From positions 1-7,761 of the forward strand of contig JAFSHE010000067.1 in the NCBI GenBank assembly GCA_017440445.1: a stretch of DNA of 7,761 bases, in the 5' to 3' direction. The position numbers were made by a program, and so were the translations under genes. This document shows positions 1-5,199 of the stretch, piece after piece. The first letter of the stretch is position 1, and every line of letters starts with the position of its first letter. This DNA is from Oscillospiraceae bacterium (GTDB taxonomy: Bacteria > Bacillota_A > Clostridia > Oscillospirales > Ruminococcaceae). The notes beneath the pieces are model-generated. The model was not told where the DNA came from. It saw only the letters and a list, made by a program, of their open reading frames with translations, and ran no database searches.

Positions 1-443
1 ATCTCCGCCTGCGAGGAAAGGTCCCTCGGGCAGGTGATGTAGCCATTCTCACGAAGTACGTAGTATATGAAGCCCGAGTTGTCAAAGCCGACCTCGGGAG
101 TATCTCCGCCGTCAATGAAATCTATCCCCACAAGTGAGCGTGCCGTGGAGATGATATCCTCCGCCGCCTCGCTGTCATGGATGCGGTCAGGCGCAGACTC
201 GGGGTCAAGCACGCTTGTCTGCGGTGTGGAACTTTCAGGTGCGGAGCTTTCGCTCTCTGCGGGAGTAGTCTGCGGCTCGGCAGGCTCCTCCGTAGTCCCC
301 TGTGTATCGGAAACGGAAGTGCGGCTGCTTTCGTCGGCGCTGCTTTCATCCCCGTTGCCCGATGTGGTTATCAGCACCGTAGCGAGGATTATTCCCACGC
401 TGATTATTGCCACTGCCAGAATAAGCAGGATGTTGTTTTTCAT
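1..443 (-). CDS. Membrane-anchored NlpC/P60-like cell-wall hydrolase, catalytic Cys replaced by Asn (partial, C-terminus outside window)
   Basis: The ATG at 443-441 is preceded by a good ribosome site (GAGGTG, 5 nt spacing), and the frame stays open for 147 codons to the window edge. Residues 5-26 form one hydrophobic segment after a short Lys-containing start. There is no lipobox Cys, so this is a signal anchor or uncleaved signal peptide and the rest should lie outside the membrane. Residues 28-86 are a low-complexity Ser/Thr/Glu/Pro linker typical of surface proteins. From about residue 94 the sequence follows the start of an NlpC/P60 domain: ARSLVGIDFIDGG, then GFDNSGFIYYVL at 119-130, then GYITCPRDLSSQ. 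The family normally has DCSGF here and its Cys is the nucleophile of a gamma-D-glutamyl-diamino-acid endopeptidase. This protein has Asn122. The His and third catalytic residue would lie beyond the edge. It may be an inactive binding variant, or may use another residue such as Cys138. The domain call is fairly sure; activity is unknown. Confidence 0.75.
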   Translation of the reverse strand, partial: MKNNILLILAVAIISVGIILATVLITTSGNGDESSADESSRTSVSDTQGTTEEPAEPQTTPAESESSAPESSTPQTSVLDPESAPDRIHDSEAAEDIISTARSLVGIDFIDGGDTPEVGFDNSGFIYYVLRENGYITCPRDLSSQAE

Positions 444-509
444 TACGTCACCTCTTTTTGTGTCGCATATCTATGGTGATGTAGATATATTTTCCCTGTC
501 CTGTATTAC

Positions 510-539
510 ATTATACACTATACCCGCCATAAAATTCAA
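510..539 (-). promoter_or_regulatory. Promoter of the NlpC/P60-like gene
   Basis: Read on the minus strand there is TTGAAT at 539-534, an 18-bp spacer and a perfect TATAAT at 515-510. This puts the transcription start near 503 and gives a leader of about 60 nt before the ATG at 443. It is the best sigma-A type match in the stretch upstream of this gene. Confidence 0.65.
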
Positions 540-578
540 GTACAATTCGGTTACAATTTTCTTACAAAACGGTAACAT
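540..578 (-). promoter_or_regulatory. Array of 11-bp-spaced direct repeats, candidate response-regulator site
   Basis: On the plus strand the hexamers GTACAA (540-545), TTACAA (551-556), TTACAA (562-567) and TAACAT (573-578) are each separated by exactly 5 bp, so the period is 11 bp. On the minus strand they read TTGTAC, TTGTAA, TTGTAA and ATGTTA, and the array directly abuts the -35 box of the NlpC/P60-like gene. Direct hexamers on one face of the helix are the usual target layout of OmpR/PhoB-family response regulators, and Gram-positive PhoP boxes (TTAACA-like with about 5-bp spacers) are similar. The position fits an activator site for the minus-strand gene. Which regulator binds, if any, cannot be told from the window. 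Confidence 0.5.
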
Positions 579-671
579 GCGGCTCTCAGGGCGCTCTGCG
601 ACAGGGTTTGCGGGGAATTTTCCACAGCTGTCGGAGGGATAGGTTTTCATCATTTTGTCACAAACGTCCGC

Positions 672-700
672 TTGACTTTTTGGGCAGAATGTCTTATAAT
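672..700 (+). promoter_or_regulatory. Promoter of the marR-ABC exporter operon
   Basis: TTGACT (672-677) and a perfect TATAAT (695-700) are separated by 17 bp, a near-consensus sigma-A promoter. The expected start lies near 707, which leaves a leader of only about 33 nt before the ATG at 740. A promoter this strong would need a repressor to keep the operon quiet, which fits the MarR gene it drives. Confidence 0.85.
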
Positions 701-717
701 GTTGAATGTGCAACAAT
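698..717 (+). promoter_or_regulatory. Imperfect palindrome over the transcription start, candidate MarR operator
   Basis: The 20-bp stretch AATGTTGAATGTGCAACAAT matches its own reverse complement at 16 of 20 positions; the arms are ATnGTTG and CAACAnT. It overlaps the last bases of the -10 box and the expected start site, where a bound dimer would block polymerase. MarR-family repressors usually bind 16-20 bp inverted repeats, often with TTG/CAA arms, in their own promoters. Assignment to the adjacent MarR protein is inference. Confidence 0.55.
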
Positions 718-739
718 CTGAGAAACGACAGGAGGAACG

Positions 740-1189
740 ATGGAGGAACGCTTTATCGGTATAGAGCTGCGCTCGCTCAACAACGCAGTGCGGCGGTATC
801 TTGAGCAGTCGTCGGCAAGCCTCGGGGAGGACAGGATAACCTGCTCCAACGCATGGATAATCGGGTACATCGCAAACGCAGAGAGGGATGTATTTCAGCG
901 TGATCTTGAGGATGAATTCGGCATAACCCGCTCCACGGCGTCAAAGGTGCTGGTGCTGCTTGAAAAAAAGGACATAATAAAGAGAGTGGGCGTTGCGTAT
1001 GATGCACGTCTTAAAAAGCTGACGCTGACCGCAAAGGGCGCAGCCATCGCAGAAACGATGCGCAAAAACGGCTCGCAGATGGAGGAGCAGCTTACGAAGG
1101 GCTTTTCCGAGGAGGAGCTTTCTGCGCTTACTGATTATTTCAGACGGCTGAAGGCAAACCTTGAACAGACAAAGGAGGAAGATATATGA
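740..1189 (+). CDS. MarR-family winged-helix transcriptional regulator
   Basis: This 149-residue protein has the usual MarR length. An N-terminal helix (about 5-25) and a C-terminal helical segment (about 105-142) would form the dimer interface. The winged helix spans about 35-101: ITCSNAWIIGYIANA, then DLEDEFGITRSTASKVLVLLEKKDIIKR with the recognition helix around 63-75, then a wing ending DARLKKLTLTAKG, close to the family pattern DxRxKxLxLTxKG. The start is the first ATG after AGGAGG (730-735), with a short 4-nt spacing; no other start fits better. The stop overlaps the next start as ATGA (1186-1189), so translation is coupled to the exporter genes. It most likely represses its own operon through the palindrome at 698-717 and is released by a ligand, perhaps an exporter substrate. 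The family call is firm; the ligand is unknown. Confidence 0.93.
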   Translation: MEERFIGIELRSLNNAVRRYLEQSSASLGEDRITCSNAWIIGYIANAERDVFQRDLEDEFGITRSTASKVLVLLEKKDIIKRVGVAYDARLKKLTLTAKGAAIAETMRKNGSQMEEQLTKGFSEEELSALTDYFRRLKANLEQTKEEDI

Positions 1190-2934
1190 TAAAACGACTT
1201 GCGGCATGCGTAAGGGAATACAAGCTGCCTGCTTTTCTCACTCCGTTATTCGTAATAATCGAAACGGTGCTTGAGGTGTTTATTCCGCTTGTGATGGCGG
1301 AGCTTATCGACAACGGCATCTACAAGGGCGATATGAACGCCGTGGTGACCACGGGAATAAAGCTTATAATACTTACCTGCCTTACCATGCTTTTCGGTGT
1401 GGCGGCGGGATTTACTGCGTCACATGCCAGTGCGGGATTTGCGGCAAACCTGCGCCATGATATGTTTAAAAACGTGCAGGATTTCTCCTTCTTCAATATA
1501 GACAGATTTTCCACGGCGAGTATCGTCACCCGCCTTACTACGGACGTTTCCAACGTGCAGATGGCTTTCCAGATGATAACACGTGTTACGGTACGCTCGC
1601 CAGCCATGCTGATATTCGCATTCGTTTCCGCATTCAATATCCACAGCGGGCTTTCCTGCATATATCTGTGTGTTATCCCGTTCCTTGCGGTGGGACTTTT
1701 CTTCATCATCAAGGCGGCATTCCCGAGATTTCAGCGTGTGTTCAAGACCTACGACAGGCTGAACTCCGTTGTTGAGGAAAACCTCCGTGGTATGAGGGTA
1801 GTAAAGTCCTTCGTGCAGGAGGATCATGAGATAGGCAAATTCGGAAAGATCTCCGACAGCATTTACAAGGATTTCTCCAAGGCTGAAAAGACAGTGGCAT
1901 TCAATGCGCCGCTGATGCAGGTGGCAATATATGTGTGCATGGTGCTGGTTTCGTGGCTTGGTGCGCAGGCGATAGTTTCAAGCGGCAACGATGCGGCTCT
2001 GGGACTTACCACAGGCGAGCTTATGAGCCTTTTCACCTACTCCATGCAGATACTGATGAGCCTTATGATGCTCTCTATGATATTCGTTATGCTGACTATG
2101 TCCAAGGCGAGTGCAAACCGTATCGTGGAGGTGCTTGAGGAGAAGTCCGACATCACCGACGGCGAGCGTGCTTTGTCTGAGGTAAGGGACGGCTCGATAG
2201 AATTCAGAAACGTGTGCTTCCGTTACTCCGAAAAGGCTGAGAAGAATGCGCTTGACGGCATCTCCATAAAGATAGCCTCGGGCGAAACGATAGGAATAAT
2301 CGGCGGCACAGGCTCCTCCAAATCCACCTTCGTGCAGATGATACCCCGCCTTTACGATACCACCGAGGGCGAGGTGCTGGTAGGCGGAGAGAATGTCCGT
2401 GACTACACGCTTGAGGCGCTGCGCAACGATGTTGCGATGGTACTCCAGAAGAACGTTCTTTTTTCAGGCACGATAAAGGAAAACCTCCGCTGGGGCGACG
2501 AGAATGCCACCGACCAGCAGATACAGCATGCATGCGAGCTTGCCTGCGCAGATGAATTCATACAGGGCTTCCCCGAGAAGTATGATACCTACATCGAGCA
2601 GGGCGGAGCGAATGTTTCGGGCGGTCAGAAGCAGAGATTGTGTATCGCCCGTGCGCTGCTGAAAAAACCGAAGATACTCATTCTTGACGACTCCACAAGC
2701 GCTGTGGATACCAAGACAGATGCGATGATACGCAAGGCATTCCGTGAGGAGATACCCGACACAACAAAGCTGATAATCGCACAGAGGATATCCAGTGTGC
2801 AGGATGCCGACAGGATAATAGTGCTTGACAACGGTGCGATAGAAAGCGTAGGCACCCACGAGGAGCTGCTTGAAACAAGCCCCATCTACCGTGAGGTATA
2901 CGAATCCCAGATGAAAGGAGCCGAGGAAGAATGA
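1186..2934 (+). CDS. ABC exporter half A (type IV permease fused to ATPase), degenerate-site subunit
   Basis: The 582 residues have the normal size of a half-exporter. The membrane domain has hydrophobic segments near 16-38, 56-78, 138-176 (two spans), 243-264 and 278-303. The ATPase domain starts near 336. Motifs seen: Walker A GGTGSSKS at 373-380, Q-loop Gln421, intact signature VSGGQ at 477-481, Walker B ILILDD ending at 502, D-loop to Asp508, and IAQR at 531-534. Three positions depart from consensus: Ser378 replaces the last P-loop Gly, Asp502 the catalytic Glu, and Gln533 the switch His. Asp for Glu and Gln for His are the known marks of the degenerate subunit in heterodimeric exporters such as TM287, BmrC and LmrC. 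GGAGG lies 7 nt before the ATG, which overlaps the marR stop. With half B it should export a hydrophobic or toxic compound using ATP; the substrate is not readable. Confidence 0.93.
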   Translation: MIKRLAACVREYKLPAFLTPLFVIIETVLEVFIPLVMAELIDNGIYKGDMNAVVTTGIKLIILTCLTMLFGVAAGFTASHASAGFAANLRHDMFKNVQDFSFFNIDRFSTASIVTRLTTDVSNVQMAFQMITRVTVRSPAMLIFAFVSAFNIHSGLSCIYLCVIPFLAVGLFFIIKAAFPRFQRVFKTYDRLNSVVEENLRGMRVVKSFVQEDHEIGKFGKISDSIYKDFSKAEKTVAFNAPLMQVAIYVCMVLVSWLGAQAIVSSGNDAALGLTTGELMSLFTYSMQILMSLMMLSMIFVMLTMSKASANRIVEVLEEKSDITDGERALSEVRDGSIEFRNVCFRYSEKAEKNALDGISIKIASGETIGIIGGTGSSKSTFVQMIPRLYDTTEGEVLVGGENVRDYTLEALRNDVAMVLQKNVLFSGTIKENLRWGDENATDQQIQHACELACADEFIQGFPEKYDTYIEQGGANVSGGQKQRLCIARALLKKPKILILDDSTSAVDTKTDAMIRKAFREEIPDTTKLIIAQRISSVQDADRIIVLDNGAIESVGTHEELLETSPIYREVYESQMKGAEEE

Positions 2935-4904
2935 GCAGGGAAAAAATAAATAACACCAAGGCTCCCGCAGGAAAGCCCGCTATGGGTCCTGTGAAGGGCG
3001 GCAGACCTCCCATGGGAAAGCCGCAGATGAAGATAGACAAAAACGTGCTTAAGCGACTGCTCGCCTATATGAAGCCTTACAGGGTGCAGGCGGTGCTGGT
3101 CGCAGTCAGCATCGTGATAAGCTCCTTTGCGGGAGTGGCAAGCTCGCTGTTTATAAAGACACTTATCGATGACCATATCCTGCCGCTTATCGGCGTGGAA
3201 AACCCCGATTTCTCGGGACTTCTCGCAGCTATCATCGGCATGTGCGTGATATTCCTGCTTGGTATCATCTCCACGCTGTGCTACAACAGACTTATGGCGA
3301 CCATCTCACAGGGAATGCTTAAAAACATCCGTGACGATATGTTTGCCCACATGCAGAAGCTGCCCGTTAAATATTTCGATACCAACACCCACGGCGATGT
3401 AATGAGCTTCTACACCAACGACACCGACGCTCTCAGACAGATGCTGTCGCAGTCGCTGCCCTCATTCCTCTCCTCGATGATAACCATTATCTCGGTGTTT
3501 GTTTCCATGCTCTCCATGAGCGTGTGGCTTACTCTCGTGGTCATAGTTTTCCTTGTGCTGATATTCATCGTGACAGGCTTTGTTGCGGGCAAGAGCGGAC
3601 ACTACTTCATGAGATTGCAGGCGTCCGTTGCCGACCTCAACGGCTATGTCGAGGAGATGGTAAACGGACAGCGTGTCATAAAGGTATTCTGCCACGAAAA
3701 CACCGCAAGAAAGGAATTCGGAGAAAAGAACGAGATACTCAGAAACGATATCGCAAAGGCTAACTCCTACGCAAATATCCTGATGCCCGTAAACAACTGC
3801 ATGGGATATTTCCTGTATGTGGTGCTTGCCATCGTAGGCGGTGTTATGGCGATAAACAACGTGACGAATGTTGCGTGCTTTGCGCTGAATACGCTCACTC
3901 TCGGCGCTATCGCATCCTTCCTGCAGCTTTCAAGGAGCTTCATCGGCCCGATAGGACAGGTGTCGCAGCAGCTCAATGCCGTTGTAATGGCTATGGCGGG
4001 CGCACAGAGGATATTCTCCCTGCTGGATGAAAAGCCCGAGACCGACGATGGCTACGTTACCCTCGTAAATGCGAAATACGAGAATGGTCAGCTCGTTGAA
4101 ACAGAGGAGCGCACCCATATCTGGGCATGGAAGCACCCTCACGGCGACGGCACTACCACCTACACCGAGGTAAGGGGCAACGTGGTGCTTGACGATGTGG
4201 ACTTCGGCTATACGGATGAAAAGCTGGTGCTTCATAACATCGACCTGTACGCAGAGCCGGGTCAGAAGATAGCCTTCGTGGGAGCCACAGGAGCGGGAAA
4301 GACCACCATCACGAACCTTATCAACCGTTTCTATGACATCGCAGACGGAAAGATACGCTACGACGGAATAAACATCAACAAGATAAAGAAGGACGACCTG
4401 CGCCGCTCCCTCGGAGTGGTACTTCAGGATGTAAACCTGTTCACGGGTACGGTCATGGATAACCTGCGCTACGGCAAGCCCGACGCAACGGACGAGGAGT
4501 GTATCGCAGCGGCAAAGCTTGCCAATGCAGACGGTTTTATCCGCATGCTGCCCGAGGGCTATAATACGATACTGCGCCACGGCGGCAGCGGACTTTCTCA
4601 GGGACAGCGTCAGCTGCTCTCTATTGCGAGGGCGGCAGTTGCAGACCCGCCTGTTATGATACTGGACGAGGCGACCTCCTCCATCGACACGAGAACAGAG
4701 GCGATAGTTCAGGCGGGAATGGACGCACTGATGCAGGGAAGAACGGTGTTCGTTATCGCACACAGGCTCTCCACCGTAAAGAATTCGGATGTTATCATGG
4801 TGCTTGACCACGGACGTATCATCGAGCGTGGCAGTCATGAAAAGCTGATAGCCGAAAAGGGTCAGTATTACAGGCTCTACACAGGCGCATTCGAGCTGGA
4901 ATAA
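2931..4904 (+). CDS. ABC exporter half B (type IV permease fused to ATPase), catalytic subunit
   Basis: The 657-residue half-transporter overlaps half A by ATGA, with AAAGGAG 10 nt before its start. Residues 10-34 are a Pro/Gly/Met/Lys-rich cytoplasmic extension. Membrane spans lie near 53-78, 98-118, 176-197, 198-218, 285-308 and 321-345. A segment of about 40 residues (373-416, rich in Trp, His and Glu and containing IWAWKHPHGDG) sits between the membrane domain and the ATPase, where many relatives have a short linker. ATPase motifs: canonical Walker A GATGAGKT at 451-458, Gln499, signature LSQGQ at 555-559 (consensus LSGGQ), Walker B VMILDE with catalytic Glu580, and IAHR with His611. An intact Walker B and His with an altered signature is the exact complement of half A. 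This gives one degenerate and one hydrolytic site, as in BmrD, LmrD and TM288. The fold and pairing are firm; the drug-export role is inferred from MarR control. Confidence 0.93.
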   Translation: MSREKINNTKAPAGKPAMGPVKGGRPPMGKPQMKIDKNVLKRLLAYMKPYRVQAVLVAVSIVISSFAGVASSLFIKTLIDDHILPLIGVENPDFSGLLAAIIGMCVIFLLGIISTLCYNRLMATISQGMLKNIRDDMFAHMQKLPVKYFDTNTHGDVMSFYTNDTDALRQMLSQSLPSFLSSMITIISVFVSMLSMSVWLTLVVIVFLVLIFIVTGFVAGKSGHYFMRLQASVADLNGYVEEMVNGQRVIKVFCHENTARKEFGEKNEILRNDIAKANSYANILMPVNNCMGYFLYVVLAIVGGVMAINNVTNVACFALNTLTLGAIASFLQLSRSFIGPIGQVSQQLNAVVMAMAGAQRIFSLLDEKPETDDGYVTLVNAKYENGQLVETEERTHIWAWKHPHGDGTTTYTEVRGNVVLDDVDFGYTDEKLVLHNIDLYAEPGQKIAFVGATGAGKTTITNLINRFYDIADGKIRYDGININKIKKDDLRRSLGVVLQDVNLFTGTVMDNLRYGKPDATDEECIAAAKLANADGFIRMLPEGYNTILRHGGSGLSQGQRQLLSIARAAVADPPVMILDEATSSIDTRTEAIVQAGMDALMQGRTVFVIAHRLSTVKNSDVIMVLDHGRIIERGSHEKLIAEKGQYYRLYTGAFELE

Positions 4905-4913
4905 GCTTTATAT

Positions 4914-4936
4914 CGGGACGGAGCATATCCGTCCCG
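4914..4936 (+). terminator. Perfect 9-bp hairpin just after the exporter operon
   Basis: CGGGACGGA (4914-4922) pairs perfectly with TCCGTCCCG (4928-4936) around a 5-nt loop, starting 10 nt after the half B stop. The stem is strong and well placed for the 3' end of the operon. The following bases, TCAGTTCTG, are not a proper T-run, so it may be an inefficient terminator or an mRNA-stabilising hairpin rather than a classical intrinsic terminator. Confidence 0.45.
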
Positions 4937-4977
4937 TCAGTTCTGCGTTATGTGATGATTGATGCTCCTGATGTTCG

Positions 4978-5091
4978 GGCGACGGCTCATAAAAGCATAA
5001 TGCAGCCGCCTGTAAAGCCTGACAGAAGTTTTGATATGCGCCGAAGGCGCACCGTAATTCCTGATTCCTCACTCCTCATTCCTCACTGAAT
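4978..5091. repeat. Structured intergenic block: two hairpins followed by a tandem heptamer repeat
   Basis: CGGCT (4983-4987) can pair with AGCCG (5004-5008) across a 16-nt loop. TGCGCC (5037-5042) pairs with GGCGCA (5046-5051) around GAA. Four tandem 7-bp units follow: ATTCCTG, ATTCCTC, ACTCCTC and ATTCCTC (5057-5084), with a degenerate fifth. No open frame with a ribosome site is seen here. A compact hairpin followed by short reiterated units resembles dispersed intergenic repeats of clostridial genomes, but a single copy in this window cannot show that it is dispersed. Confidence 0.45.
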
Positions 5092-5098
5092 TTTCCGC

Positions 5099-5127
5099 TT
5101 GAATTTTTTAAGCAGATGTGGTATAAT
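5099..5127 (+). promoter_or_regulatory. Extended -10 promoter of the activase gene
   Basis: TTGAAT (5099-5104) and TATAAT (5122-5127) are 17 bp apart, and TG at 5119-5120 gives an extended -10 (TGgTATAAT). The start is expected near 5134, with an AT-rich leader of about 65 nt before the TTG start at 5200. An own promoter makes the activase gene a transcription unit separate from the exporter operon. Confidence 0.75.
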
Positions 5128-5154
5128 AGTACACATATTTATATATACTTTTGG

Positions 5155-5174
5155 GCATTCCAAAAAAAGGATGC
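5155..5174 (+). other. Small leader hairpin with an A7 loop
   Basis: In the expected leader RNA, GCAT-(T)-CC (5155-5161) can pair with GG-ATGC (5169-5174) around seven A residues, leaving one bulged T. The stem has only 6 pairs and resembles no known riboswitch. It could affect RNA stability or be chance. Confidence 0.25.
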
Positions 5175-5184
5175 TGTTTCATAG

Positions 5185-5190
5185 AAAGGA
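5185..5190 (+). promoter_or_regulatory. Ribosome binding site that decides the TTG start
   Basis: AAAGGA lies 9 nt upstream of TTG at 5200. The in-frame TTG at 5191 is too close to it, and an in-frame TAG at 5182 closes the frame further upstream. The next residues, MKRVGLDIGSTT, begin just as relatives of this family do, which supports TTG 5200 as the start. Confidence 0.75.
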
Positions 5191-5199
5191 TTGATAGTT

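Noticed and set aside
550..576. GTTAC/GTAAC inverted repeat
   Set aside because: The arms are only 5 bp and fall inside the 11-bp direct-repeat array, which explains the sequence better.
618..626. TTTTCCACA, a match to the DnaA-box consensus
   Set aside because: It is a single box with no neighbours, AT-rich unwinding element or origin-linked genes; one match in a window this size is expected by chance about half the time.
599..633. CGACAG/CTGTCG inverted repeat with a 23-nt spacer
   Set aside because: The arms are 6 bp and the spacer is long; it is not placed on either promoter and is weak by itself.
67..642. 191-codon plus-strand open frame across the left end and the control region
   Set aside because: It is antisense to the NlpC/P60-like gene, has a low-complexity composition, lacks a good ribosome site, and runs through the promoters and repeat array.
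471..716. 81-codon minus-strand open frame in the control region
   Set aside because: It covers both promoters and the repeat array, has no convincing ribosome site and resembles nothing known.
3930..4838. 302-codon minus-strand open frame inside exporter half B
   Set aside because: It lies wholly opposite a clear ABC ATPase domain, shows no recognisable domain, and is a composition shadow of the coding strand.
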